A DNA stretch of 64,000 nucleotides, taken from the NCBI GenBank assembly GCA_963995505.1, contig OZ023180.1:4712501-4776500 (forward strand), given 5' to 3'. The DNA comes from Hypericum androsaemum (Eukaryota; Streptophyta; Magnoliopsida; Malpighiales; Hypericaceae). A program made the position numbers and the translations under genes. The first letter of the stretch is position 1, and each line of letters opens with the position of its first letter. The notes below the pieces were generated by a model, which was not told the origin of the DNA, searched no databases, and saw nothing but the letters and a program-made list of their open reading frames with translations. Below, piece after piece: positions 45,465 through 56,401 of the stretch.

Positions 45465-48167
45465 TTAAGTGTCACCCCATTTGGTAGTCTTTTGGAGCTT
45501 TTCCCTTTCAGACATCTGTCTTGCCAAGATAACATTTGTGTGCATGCTGATGGCACAGTTTTTAGATTCCATAAGTTGGACAAACTTCATACAAGTATCA
45601 GTATGCCCTCCCTCGAGTAACCCATCAATTAATACCGTCCAGACAATCAGATCACTATCTCGATGCTTCTCAAGCAAGCTCAGAAACAACGTTTGAGCAT
45701 CACCTTCATGATTGCTAATGCAAAGAGCACAAACAAGCTCCTTATAAATGGTAAGTGGAATGTTGAACCCTGCGACTATACTTGAGTTCAGAATCTCAAG
45801 GGCAGAGTCAACTTCTAGGTTCTTACAATGAGAAAGTAAAAGAGCAGAGTAGATCTCCATAACTGGTTTCAAACCTCTCTGTTTCATGCTCTGCACCAGC
45901 TGATTTGCCTCAATGGATTTCCCTTCTCTACACAAGCCAATAGCTAAAGTAGTGTACATATCAAGAGTAGGTTCACATCCATTCTCGGACAATCTAGATA
46001 AGAAGCCACTAATCCGCTCGAAGGTGGCAACTCTCTCATCTGGCAAGCAACCATAAGCAATATCATTTTGAGCAACTGCTATTTGTGCAAGCAGCTCACC
46101 TTCTTTCCGCAACCCTTCCAGTAACACCTTGTATGTGCGGTAGTTTGGTTTGCAACCCAAGCTAATCATTTGGTGAAGAAGCACAAATGCATAATCCAGT
46201 CTCCCATACTTAACAAACCCATTGATAAGGACAGTAAAAGTAATTTCATCCGGGGTTAAGCCATTTCGCCGCATCTCTTCAAGTAACCTCTCGGCATCAT
46301 CGGTCCTACCTTCCTGACACAAACCGAACATTAGAGAAGTATAAGTTTGCACAGTAGGCAAGCAATTCTTCTGTTCCATCTCATGGAAGATCTTGAGAGC
46401 TAGATCGGTCCCACCATTCCTGCAAAGACCGTCAATCAAAGACGTGTATGTGAAAACATCTGGTAATAGCCCTTGCTTTTCCATATCAGCACGAAATTTC
46501 TCGGCCACAGAAAACTGATTATTTCGTGACAAGCCACAGATGACAGCATTGTAAGTTTCGATATTTGGAGGGCAATCATGTTCTCGCATCCTTTCAACTA
46601 ATGACAATGCTGTATCCATCTCCCCCTCCTTACAGTAACCATTGATTAAGGACGTATAATGCCACTGATTTGGTTTTATCCCCACATCAATCATCTCTCT
46701 GAAAACATTTTGAGCACAAACCAAATTACCTGCCCTGGAATATCCTGCAATAAGTTCAGAATACGTCTTTTCATCAGGTTGATATCCATTCTCCTTCATG
46801 ATATCCAACAGCAAGGTGTTACTCAGAGCCCCCTGTTTAAGATTCTGATTGATGAGCAAGTTGAAAGTAACTATAGTTGGGGGTGGGCCATCTTTAAGCA
46901 TTTTATTCAGAAGGCCCAATGCCTTCTCAATGTGCCCCATCATGCACAACCCCTTTATCATCTCATTGTATGTTCGTGCATTTGCCAGGGTTCCCTGTCC
47001 CTCCATCCAGTAAAAGATCTTCAAAGCAATGCTAAATCTCCCTACTTTACATAATTCACTAATTATGGAATTATATGTCACAGCACTTGGCACCAGGCCT
47101 TCCCTCGACATTTTGTTATATAGCCCAATCCCCACTTCCATTTTCCCACTGCATAACAGCCCGCTAATAAGTGCAGTATATGTCTGCATATTTGGTTTAC
47201 AACCCATGTCCTTCATTCTTCTAATGAGCCTGATAGCTTCATCCACTCGAGCAGCCTCACACAACGAACTTATCGGCACAGTATACGCATGCACTGTTGG
47301 CACAATGCGCTTCTCAACCATCTCATCGAGCAAATTTATCGCCTCGTCAATTCTCCCCACCTCACACAAACCATTGATAAGAGTCGAGTAAGTGGCCGAA
47401 TTCGGATCACAACCCTCCTTAGCCATCCAATCAAAAATCTCGAAGGCCCTCACCAAGTTGCACTTCCTACAATGCCCAAGTATCAGCGACGTATATGTAA
47501 ACACGTCGGGCTGCAAACCAAGCACAAAAGTCCTGCTCAAAACCACCTCAGCCTCCTTCACCATTCCTTTCTTAGCAAAAATGTTAATCATAGTATTAAG
47601 AGTGAGCAAATTCGGCACAACCCCGCTTCCCAAGACCCGGGAACAGAAATACTTGGCCAATCCAACCATTTCAAACTTGCCCAACTTGATCAACAAAGTG
47701 TTCAAGCTGTACAAAGTGAATCCAAAGAAGCCATCACCGGTCAAAAAATCGAGGACCCTCGTCAGCTCCCCCTTGTCCCTGGTAGCCTTGATGGCCAGGA
47801 TCCTAATGTGGTCGGCCGGGGCGAGAACCCGCTCCCTCACAAGCCGGTCCAGCATCGAAACGAAGCAGCCCAGATCCTGTTCGACGAAATGCCGCTTAAG
47901 AGACCAGAAGAAGAAACGGACCGCGACATCCGTGCTCAACAGGGTGGAGACGATTTCGGACACGTGGCGGGGCTCGAGGGCAGGGAGCAAGCGGGTCATG
48001 TGCGGGCTCTCGGCCCATCGTGGGTCCCGGGACAGGAGGTCGACCACCTGGGAGACGACAGTGGAGGAGGCGGGGGAGTTGGGTTTGTTGTGGGTGGAGA
48101 AGGAGAGAAGAGGAGGGAGGCGGTTTAGGAGGAGGGGTCTCCGGTGCCGGAGAATGGGATTTAACAT
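45465..48167 (-). CDS. Pentatricopeptide repeat protein, P class, 900 aa (At5g65560-like)
   Basis: Intronless, 901 codons, first ATG used. The N-terminus is rich in Arg, Leu, Pro and Ser (MLNPILRHRRPLLLNRL) without acidic residues, as in a mitochondrial presequence. From about residue 155 to 870 it consists of roughly 20 consecutive 35-residue PPR motifs, recognisable by recurring (V/T)-x-T-Y-T-S-L-I-x-G-L-C and A-x-x-L-x-x-M-x-x-x-G. P-class PPR proteins bind organellar RNA in a sequence-specific way and influence its stability, splicing or translation. No E, DYW or SMR extension follows; the last motif runs into a basic tail (REKLQKTTKWGDT). No stop or frameshift, so apparently functional. 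The target RNA could be predicted from residues 5 and 35 of each motif. Confidence 0.95.
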   Translation of the reverse strand: MLNPILRHRRPLLLNRLPPLLSFSTHNKPNSPASSTVVSQVVDLLSRDPRWAESPHMTRLLPALEPRHVSEIVSTLLSTDVAVRFFFWSLKRHFVEQDLGCFVSMLDRLVRERVLAPADHIRILAIKATRDKGELTRVLDFLTGDGFFGFTLYSLNTLLIKLGKFEMVGLAKYFCSRVLGSGVVPNLLTLNTMINIFAKKGMVKEAEVVLSRTFVLGLQPDVFTYTSLILGHCRKCNLVRAFEIFDWMAKEGCDPNSATYSTLINGLCEVGRIDEAINLLDEMVEKRIVPTVHAYTVPISSLCEAARVDEAIRLIRRMKDMGCKPNMQTYTALISGLLCSGKMEVGIGLYNKMSREGLVPSAVTYNSIISELCKVGRFSIALKIFYWMEGQGTLANARTYNEMIKGLCMMGHIEKALGLLNKMLKDGPPPTIVTFNLLINQNLKQGALSNTLLLDIMKENGYQPDEKTYSELIAGYSRAGNLVCAQNVFREMIDVGIKPNQWHYTSLINGYCKEGEMDTALSLVERMREHDCPPNIETYNAVICGLSRNNQFSVAEKFRADMEKQGLLPDVFTYTSLIDGLCRNGGTDLALKIFHEMEQKNCLPTVQTYTSLMFGLCQEGRTDDAERLLEEMRRNGLTPDEITFTVLINGFVKYGRLDYAFVLLHQMISLGCKPNYRTYKVLLEGLRKEGELLAQIAVAQNDIAYGCLPDERVATFERISGFLSRLSENGCEPTLDMYTTLAIGLCREGKSIEANQLVQSMKQRGLKPVMEIYSALLLSHCKNLEVDSALEILNSSIVAGFNIPLTIYKELVCALCISNHEGDAQTLFLSLLEKHRDSDLIVWTVLIDGLLEGGHTDTCMKFVQLMESKNCAISMHTNVILARQMSEREKLQKTTKWGDT

Positions 48168-48181
48168 TATAAATTGGACGA

Positions 48182-48207
48182 CGACGGCGGCGGCGGCGGC
48201 GGCGGTT
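48182..48207 (-). repeat. (GGC)n trinucleotide run in the PPR leader
   Basis: About seven CGG/GGC units immediately upstream of the PPR start codon, probably in its 5' UTR. Confidence 0.8.
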
Positions 48208-48296
48208 GTTTAGATTCTTAACGCTCTTTTGTGTGTGTGTGTGTTTTTTTTTTGGAATTTGGGAACCCCGGGGAACGTGGAGATCGTTGGACCAGA

Positions 48297-48302
48297 GGCC
48301 CA
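48297..48302 (-). promoter_or_regulatory. TGGGCC (site II) motif upstream of the PPR gene
   Basis: A TGGGCC on the gene's strand 130 bases before the start; site II motifs are common at PPR and other organelle-related nuclear genes. Confidence 0.4.
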
Positions 48303-48344
48303 ACTTGCCCACCCTAATTTAATTGGGGCCGACCTTACTATGGT

Positions 48345-48930
48345 TGTTTTGAGTTTTTTATTTTACAAATAAATTTTTTTATTTAAAAAAATTGTCTAAA
48401 TAGTAAATAATTAAATTTATTATTTATTACAATATATAGTGCTTACGATTATATTTCGTCAAAATAAACATAAGATAAATAACTAATCTAATAAGTAGTG
48501 CTTAAACAGAGAGAGAGGAACTATCTTACGATTAATTCATGAACGTTATCTAAAAAAAATAACATATCTTACAATGAATCCAAAAATATCGTTTAGCCAA
48601 TTCGTATAAAGAGAATTTTCCAAGTGACCCGATCTTCCATGAAAACAACAAAGAAAAGGTATCAGTGGGCAATTGGAACTTAGCCAGACGATGGGCTGCT
48701 TCATTGCCTCGACGACAGGTGAAAAGAAAACGGTGTTCATCCAAAGCACAAATACCATATCGACACTCAAGGATCACCGTAGCCATGTCACTCCGATCAA
48801 GAGAGTGGTCATTATAAATTTGTATCATTGAATCAGATGAGTCAAATAATTCCATATGCCTAGATGGTATGTATAATTTTATCCATCTATAAACATATAT
48901 GTGAACAAAATTTATGTGACAAATATTCAT
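48345..48930 (-). mobile_element. LINE 3' end with RNase H-like remnant
   Basis: The minus strand frame 48930-48550 encodes the C-terminal half of a plant LINE RNase H-like domain (ILECRYGICALDEHRFLF then CRRGNEAAHRLAKFQL) and ends with SLGKFSLYELAKRYFW. It is followed by an AT-rich 3' UTR to about 48345 that aligns with 35577-35795. The reverse transcriptase and 5' part are absent. Such 5'-truncated copies are normal for LINEs. Confidence 0.65.
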
Positions 48931-49540
48931 GCCGCAACGATGACAAAGTCGTTTAATTAACTACCCTCTCCTCAATCAGTCTGTCATTTAATTGTCAAGG
49001 AAGAGAAACCCTAAGAAATTGATTTATTACCAAGTATTTTTTATCTATTTTTTTTAATTAACTTGTCCGGGAAGTTTGGGGTTGGTGTTGAAAATGTTGA
49101 AAGGTTAGTGTTGGAAAAGTGGTGGCCTATCTAGGGGTTGAAGATGAACATAAATGAAAAAAAATTTTGGGGAAGTTTGGGGTTGGGGTTGGGCTCGGGG
49201 AGAAAGAAAGACGTTTGTTTTTAAAAAATTATAATCAATGAATGTATTAAATTGGATATTTTTACTCTGGATAACTCGCATTACTAATGAGGTAAAAAAA
49301 AATCACATGGCGGATCCCAAACCACAAAGTATAAAAGTAAAATTTTTCCGTAAATAAAATTTCACTCAAAAAAAAGAGAGAATGGGAAGGATAGTCAAAA
49401 GTGCCGGCAGGAGTTAGTTTGATCGGCAACACCGACCCGTTTTATCGCTCTTCTACCTCCCGGGGCAAAGTGGTAATTTTATTTAACCCCGTACAAAACC
49501 CCCATTCATCCATCTCCTCCCTTACCTCGCCAATCGGATT
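48931..49540. other. Intergenic and OBERON1-like upstream region
   Basis: AT-rich without a gene. The last 100 bases are pyrimidine-rich and probably hold the transcription start of the next gene. Confidence 0.4.
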
Positions 49541-49558
49541 CCCACCCCGCTCCTTCGG

Positions 49559-49922
49559 GTCAGTATTCTCTCTCTCTCTCTCTCTAGATTTTATGTTCGG
49601 CTCCCGGGTAAAGGGGGGAAAGAACAGCTGGAGACTAGGGTTTGATCTTGATTTGACCTGGGTTGACCTTCGATTGTCACTTACTTGCTATCAATTGCTC
49701 AAGTTGGAGACTTTATAGGCGAAGTAGCTAAATTAGCTGTCTTTAGGTTTTACAATGGGGTTTTCCGCCTTTTTAGGGTTAATTTTGACTCTCCCATCTT
49801 TCTGATCCCTCTTGGTTGACTTTAGGAGAGTTGAATGAACTTGAAGCTTAGTAGGTAGATAGATGGTTAAAGGGTTGAGCTTAGCCTAACAGAGAATCTT
49901 TTTTATGGTATCTTCTGTTTAG
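49559..49922 (+). other. 5' UTR intron of the OBERON1-like gene
   Basis: A GTCAGT donor at 49559 and a TGTTTAG acceptor at 49922 enclose sequence with a (CT)n run at 49567-49587 and no coding frame linked to the gene. Inferred. Confidence 0.45.
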
Positions 49923-49953
49923 GAACTAGGTTCTGGGTTGAAGGGAATTGAGA

Positions 49954-52276
49954 ATGTTGCCTCCACGTCAGCAGTCCCGATCCGGAGTTCTACAGACGTC
50001 GTTGTCGCTCGTCACTTCGGACCCGCGCCTTTCCCCCGATGCACAGGAGCCTAATTCTGATAACGTTCGCGAGTCTCCCACTGAGAGTGCCAGTTCAAGA
50101 GAGACCTGGCCTACGGCTGATGCTGTGATGGCAAAGAAGTTGGAGAATGGGAAGGCTGAGAATGACTTGCCTGAAATTTCTGTCATTCGCCGTGTCTCTA
50201 GTGCAGATAAAATCTCTCTTCGAGAAATTGCTAGGGATCGAGTTGATATTATCTCAGAAAAGATGCATCGCTTGCCTGATGAATTTCTTGATGAGCTAAA
50301 GACTGCACTGCGGGTAATTCTCGAAGGAAATGGTGGCTCACAGCACAGAGAGGAGTTCTCGATCTTGCAGAGGCTTGTTCAGAGTAGATCTGATCTGACA
50401 GCTAAGACATTGATTCGCGCTCACCGTGCTCAACTTGAGATACTTGTTGCAATTAATACTGGAATCCAGGCATTTTTGCATCCTGGTATCAGCCTCTCTC
50501 AGACTTCGCTCATTGAAGTCTTTTCATTCAAGAGATGCAGAAATATAGCTTGCCAAAACCAACTGCCCGCTGATGATTGTACTTGTGATGTATGTACCAA
50601 TAGAAATGGGTTCTGCAACCTCTGTATGTGTGTCATCTGTAATAAGTTTGACTTTGAAGTGAATACCTGCCGTTGGGTTGGCTGTGATCTCTGCTCTCAC
50701 TGGACTCACACAGACTGTGCCATTCGTGATAGACAAATTTGTACTGGTCCTGTGAAAGGTGGAGCAGGCCCAGCTGAGATGCTTTTCCGATGCCAAGCCT
50801 GTAATCGGACCTCTGAGCTGTTTGGCTGGGTTAAAGATGTGTTCCAACATTGTGCGCCAGCATGGGACCGAGAGTCTTTGATGAGAGAACTTGATTTTGT
50901 AAGTAGAATATTTCGAGGAAGTGAAGACCCCAGAGGGAGGAAACTCTTTTGGAAGTGCGAGGAACTCATTGAAAAAATTAAGGGTGGACTTGCAGAGTCA
51001 ACAGCATCTAGAGTTATATTAATGTTCTTTCAAGGTAAGTTGCTTTGTTGTTTGAATTGGTTTTCTGCACTAGTTAGACCCCTGCCCTTAGTACATGTTG
51101 GATTTTCTTTCCAGCTCTTGGTTTGATATATTTCTAGGTTATGCTCGGTTTCACCGTTTATCTGAAAATTAAAGCAGGCTCATGTGTCCATGCACCTGAC
51201 CAGGGTGGTGAACTATGGGAACACCACGCTCCGGGTGTACTTCTTAATTATGAACTTGACTATAGTGTATTTCATTTTATATGCTCTATCTTTTCTACTA
51301 GGACTATTGAATTAGCCCTGCCGTTTGTGGTCGTTGGTCTGTTTCTTTAATTGGAAAGCTGGTATAGTGTCTCTGATTGGCTATCCTGCCAATGTCTAAA
51401 CTATTTTACCTCATGCTTGGTCCCAGTGGCAAGGTTAATCACCACTTGGCTGTCCTGAACCTAAATAACCCTCATTTTGCTATTTGCAATGTCTCCTTGG
51501 ATGACAAAGTCTTTACAAAACGCTGTTCAGGCTGATGTTTCCACTGAATGCGTTCTTTTCCTTGGTGAACTTTACTGTTTCTTTGAAATTTAATATCATT
51601 TTCGTTGCAAATATCTGACTTGAGTTTATGTCAAACACTCCCCTTTTTAGAGCTTGAGATGGACTCGCCTAACAACCTGGAAAATGGTGAGGGTGGGAGG
51701 CTGATAGCTCCTCATGAGGCTTGCAACCGTATAGCTGATGTGGTCCAGGAGGCAATAAGAAAGATGGAGATGGTAGCTGATGGGAAGATGAGAATGTTTA
51801 AAAAATCCCGGATGGCTCTTGAGGCTTGTGACCGTGAGCTGGAGGGGAAGGCAAAGGAAGTGGCGGAGATAAAGATGGATAGGCAAAAGAAGAAACTACA
51901 GGTAGAAGAACTGGAGAGAATTGTAAGGCTTAAGCAAGCAGAGGCTGATATGTTCCAGCTTAAGGCCAACGAGGCAAAACGAGAGGCTGAAAGGCTGCAA
52001 AGGATTATGCTTGCCAAGACAGAGAAATCAGAAGAAGAATATGCTAGTAGTTATCTCAAACTTCGTTTGAGTGAGGCTGAGGCAGAGAAGCAGTATCTGT
52101 TCGAAAAAATCAAACTGCAGGAAAGTTCACGAGCATCGCATAGCAGCACAGGAGGTTCTGATGCTTCACCAGTGTTGCCGTACTCCAAAATACATGACCT
52201 GCTTCATGGCTATGGTGTCCCTACAAAACCAGAGCCCCAGCCAAGTGAACGTCACCATTTCAGAAACAACCCTTGA
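49954..52276 (+). CDS. OBE1: OBERON1-like PHD finger protein
   Basis: Two exons (49954-51034, 51651-52276) join G|AG in frame to give 568 residues (Arabidopsis OBE1 is about 566). The Ser-rich N-terminus MLPPRQQSRSGVLQTSLSLV is followed by a conserved helical region, then a Cys-rich block (195-283) containing the PHD finger with CNLCMCVICNKFDF and CDLCSHWTHTDC. A long charged coiled coil (about 380-510) follows, and the protein ends SERHHFRNNP. OBERON proteins are nuclear chromatin-associated factors required for root and shoot meristem maintenance and auxin-dependent embryo patterning, and the coiled coil mediates OBE/TITANIA dimers. OBE2 is the closest alternative. No defects. It is the third gene of an At3g07760-07780-like block. 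Confidence 0.92.
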
Positions 52277-52636
52277 AAATGAACCCGGATTTTTCGCGCG
52301 TGAATGCTCTGATTTAGGGAGTGCTTGCTCAGTAGCGGAACAGACTCTTGTGGAATATCTGTACCATTCATGCATCTGTTGTTTGTAGAACTAGTGAAAC
52401 TGATGTCAAGTTATTTGTTGTGCTTTACTATTGTCAAGGATGGAGATTCATAAATGAAGCATTAAAGATTGGCGAATTTCGCTCATTATTCGAAGTCTAG
52501 CTAACACAACTGACATGGTTTTCTATGTTTATCCCTTGTCCTCACAATCCAACAAAATTACTTCAAGCAAGATGCAAATTAAGGTTCAGTGAGGCACAGC
52601 GGTCTGCTGCAAATGAACAGATGAAGATCTCCGCTT

Positions 52637-53146
52637 TCAGTCGGCACGAGGCGAAGAATTGATTCTGCTAAACGATATTGCGGTGCTGATTCCATGGCAC
52701 CTGATCAGAGAGCTTACACACACATTTGCAGTGATGATCCTTGCATTGTTGACGAGCACGCCTGACTTGCTGCTACTGGAAACATTGAACATTCTGTTTG
52801 GCAAGCCCGAGGGAACCAGAGTCCCATTCGGGAAATGCAGCAGATGACTGAACATAAGCGCCGCTGGCATCGAATGACCGAGAACGAATTCTTGGAGATG
52901 GTCCTGAGTGGGCGCAAGTTTCGACAGCTCGTCGTCTTTTGGCATCAGGAAAGTTATCTCCCTGTCCTGCAAGAAGCTGGGATTGCTGTTCAAGATCCTC
53001 AGGAGAATGACAAATCCATGGTAAGACGCGGCGCGCATGTCGGCCATGGCTGCCTGCAGGTCAGTTTGGTTGATCGGGTTTACGAGCTGCGAATTTCCTA
53101 CCGGAAAGATAAACAAGATGAAAACCACCCAGATGGCCATTGTCAT
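52637..53146 (-). CDS. Short secreted protein with one FAS1 (fasciclin) domain
   Basis: Single exon of 169 residues. A signal peptide (MTMAIWVVFILFIFPVGNSQ) leads into one FAS1 domain with the H1-like strand ITFLMPKDDEL and the FPNGTLVPSGLPNRMF segment seen in short plant FAS1 proteins; three N-glycosylation sites (N-x-S/T) are visible. It lacks the Pro/Hyp-rich region and GPI signal of classical fasciclin-like arabinogalactan proteins, so it is likely apoplastic and soluble. The start is the ATG at 53146: a TATA box at 53183-53192 lies 44 bases upstream, which excludes the longer frame from 53209. It converges on the OBERON1-like gene. Confidence 0.85.
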   Translation of the reverse strand: MTMAIWVVFILFIFPVGNSQLVNPINQTDLQAAMADMRAASYHGFVILLRILNSNPSFLQDREITFLMPKDDELSKLAPTQDHLQEFVLGHSMPAALMFSHLLHFPNGTLVPSGLPNRMFNVSSSSKSGVLVNNARIITANVCVSSLIRCHGISTAISFSRINSSPRAD

Positions 53147-53182
53147 TAAACTAGTGGTGCTTCTGCAACAGATTAGCTGGTA

Positions 53183-53192
53183 ATATTTATAG
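53183..53192 (-). promoter_or_regulatory. TATA box of the FAS1 gene
   Basis: CTATAAATAT on the minus strand, 44 bases upstream of the chosen start; this decides between two possible ATGs. Confidence 0.65.
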
Positions 53193-53374
53193 TTCAACTG
53201 ACAGTTCAATACCCTCTTTTAATTTCCATGACGTTGTGCATGAGAAGCTCTCCTCTCCATGCACGCATTTCGCTTATGAGGTTAGTTGGTGGGTAGTTCG
53301 AGCACGGGGAAGTTGCAAGTTTCTCATGGCTTCTCATCCGATGTCTCAACCATCAATCCAATGCTGCTACTTCG

Positions 53375-53915
53375 TAGGAGTGGCAACGGGTAGGATAAAG
53401 GTCCATAGGATCTAAATCCAGACTCTAGATTTTGAGATAGGATCCAGACCTTATCCGCAGAGTTTTAGAAGTCTAAATCAAGATTTGTGCTCTACCTGTA
53501 GTGAGTCAATAATCTTAACAATTGTGTGCAAACCATTTAAAAATACACTAAATTTACCTTTATTTTTTTTGAAGGGAAAATTTACCTTTATTTTGACACT
53601 CAAATTTAGAAAAAACTAGTACTTAATTTTAAGTTGAGAAGTTAATAATCTTTGTCTTTTTTTCATTACGACTGTCATATAAAAGTTTGGGATTTATGGA
53701 AAAAATATTTATATGTAATTTAGATGGATCTGAGTATGATCTATTTGAATAGGGTCTCATTTATAAATCTATAGAGAGAGTCGGGGTCTGGATCTATATG
53801 AACTCCCTATCCAGACCCTAACTTTATAGGTTGACCTATAATCTTACCCTACCTTAGACCCGTAGAATAGGGTAAGAGCATGACCCACCACGTCTTGATA
53901 TTTTTGTCGTCCCTA
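53375..53915. mobile_element. hAT-like element, 541 bp, related to 933-1684
   Basis: Ends TAGGAGTGGCAACGGG and, on the other strand, TAGGGACGACAAAAAT match the 933-1684 element, as do internal GGGTAGGATAAAGG, ATAGGGTCT and ACCCTA phrases. Flanking 8-mers (CTACTTCG and CCCCTCAT) do not match, so it is old, rearranged or chimeric. Confidence 0.6.
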
Positions 53916-55472
53916 CCCCTCATAAAATCCGAGTATTTTCAATTTTCAATTAGTCATTATAGTGAATACGACAACAGATTTTAAATATCGTAAACAAATT
54001 TTTTATCCCAATCAATGTCCAGCCTATTAACAGAGCTCGTTTCTTATTTTTAATTTAAAAATTATGAATCTTTACCGCTCGTACCAACTATCGGCTTTTA
54101 ACCTGTGCTCTTAGCCCTGTTAGCCATACAAGACTGGGAGGGAGATGAAGGGCAAAACAAACAGAACATGTGCATTTTCCTTAGAATAAGCCACGATTAA
54201 TGCTAAGAAATGGTCAGATCACAGTATGAGATTGTAGAATCCGTCTTCCTTTGGACTCATGGATACCAACAAATTAGTTGATCTTTGCGGCAACTTTTTC
54301 TGACTTGTGGGTTTTTAATTTCTTTTAATTTTTAATTTTTTAATGTGTTCATCCCAATGATAACTATTATTTAATTTCCTCGCAAGATGAGAAAGATTTC
54401 CTCTATTATAATTAGGAGTCAGCGGTGAATTACCGAGGGCCTTAACATCTCTAGGCCTTCGCATTTTCCAGTGATAGTCTGGTCTGGTGTTGAATTTCTT
54501 TACTGTGTACATATTTTAATAAATTCTACTTATTATTATTATTATATATATATATATAACCCTAAAATATAAATAAGTGAATAATTATCTCATTTTTGGT
54601 GAATCCGGAAACTAGACCAGGCCCAAAATAAACTCTCAAATCCATCTCATTCTAATCTTTCAGATGGGCCAGGGTTTTACTGCGAATTGCGGAATTCCAT
54701 TAACACACACTTCCAACACTACTTCAATCATTTGACGAGGGTTATAGCAAGATGTTTTGAGTTGTTACTCATAAGTATCAACGTTGAGATCAAGTGTCTC
54801 GAGTCCGAATTCATGAAAATATAGCATCCTTAAATATTTGTTATGAGAATTTTATCATCTTTTAAAAGTTTCATCTGACTCGAATCTGAATTAGTCGATT
54901 TTGTAGCTCCAGTTACCAAATAGTATAAACTAAATCAAAGGAGGCTTTGAGTTGTTCAGAGAAGTATATTATCATTTGTATTGTAGATCATATCTGATAT
55001 GAACACATATTAATCGGTTAAATAATTAATACATGCATTAATGAATTTTTACAAGGATTAGTCGGTGAACCCGACAAGTGACGAGGTACCTGACAAAATT
55101 TGGAACCCGTATCTTCTTCTTCCCGACATAAATCTAATTGTTAAATCGTAATATTCTAATATTGGAGATTCCACCGAATTGTCACGAAAGTAAGGGGACG
55201 TTTGGATTAGGTTATTCGTCGAAATACAATAATTAGCCAATCTAGAAGCCCATCGACGAATAAATGTCGGGAATTAATTTGATAAAAAGGATCCTGCCAG
55301 TTAGGTGAAGATTTCGTCAGCATAAGTTTTTCTGATCGTGGACGACCGAATTCACTCGAGAGCTGAACGATAAGTAACTAACGACGCGGTGTTGTCATGT
55401 AAAATTTTATTAATCACCAAAGAAAATACTATCACGAGTAAGCTAAGTAAATACAAAATTAAATGTATAATA
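53916..55472. other. AT-rich intergenic, no gene seen
   Basis: Contains a (TA)n run at 54543-54558 and a stretch at 54790-54900 resembling 37600-37700. No coding supported. Confidence 0.45.
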
Positions 55473-56401
55473 TGTTGGATATTTTTAAAATATGTTGCAT
55501 TTTATGGTCGCTACGACTGGGAGTAATGGGATCGACCTGTCGAAACAGGTCGCGAGGGTCTAGAGAGTAATGGGATCGACCTACCTTGAAACGGTGCGTG
55601 GCAGTGAGCGCCATACACCCGGCGGGTGCCAAGTTTGAGAAGCTTACTCGAACCTTGCGGGCGCCGGGTACCAGACGGGTGCTGGCTGTGCGAATTCAAA
55701 TATCGGCGGATGCCACAAACCCGGCGGCGCCAGGTTTGAGGAGCGTGTTCGAACTCGGCAGGCTCCGGGCCGGCCTGCACAAGTTTGAATTCGTGCCCCC
55801 CGAGTTCAAACTCGAAAAAACATGACCACTCCTATTAGCCACCTTTGAAGATTGTTTCATGAACTTTTTGGGTGATGAAAGAGCATCAAAAAGTGGTGCC
55901 AACCTCTATAAATAGTAGCATTATGGTCTCATTTTGAATACAATATAATCTCATTACAAGCCTTCCTACTCACTCAAAGCATCATCAGATTTGTATCACA
56001 AGTGTGTTCTTGGTCGGGTCAAAGAAGTACACTCCTTGAATCCGGCTACGGTGTTAAGGGCTTCATCTATCATGACAGTGTTAGTTCATAGGCATGTTGT
56101 ACTCACGGATTATATCCGGAGGATCGAACTAAACGTCTGAAAGAATCGACAAGAGCTTTGAAGCCGGTGCAACACCAACCATTCGTTTATACTCCAACCT
56201 GTTTTTGCAACATAATATATACTGAGTTAGGTAAAATATAGGCCTTCGTCACTCAATTGTTCTCCTAATTGTACTAAGTGCGTCCTTGGTTGTAGATTAT
56301 ACTATAACATTTTCTTCGGCCTTTGCGAAATCATAATCAACGATCTAGTGAATTGAATTCGACATTCACAAAAGTACACAAGAGATTGTTTTAGTCTAAC
56401 A
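55473..56401 (+). mobile_element. Copia-like solo LTR, about 929 bp
   Basis: Starts TGTTGGA and ends TCTAACA. It contains a TATA element (CTATAAATAG at 55902) followed by sequence typical of an LTR R/U5 region, and a GC-rich 5' third (55500-55800). No tRNA-iMet primer site (TGGTATCAGAGC) follows the right end and no second LTR is present. Flanking bases TAATA and TATTT are not a clear target duplication, so the limits are less certain than for the other LTRs. Confidence 0.55.

Noticed and set aside
47289..48213. Long + strand frames of 273-279 residues
   Set aside because: They lie antisense within the intact PPR gene and arise from its codon composition; no homology recognised.
53147..53209. 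Longer N-terminus for the FAS1 protein starting at 53209
   Set aside because: The TATA box at 53183-53192 lies inside this extension, so the ATG at 53146 followed by a clear signal peptide is preferred.
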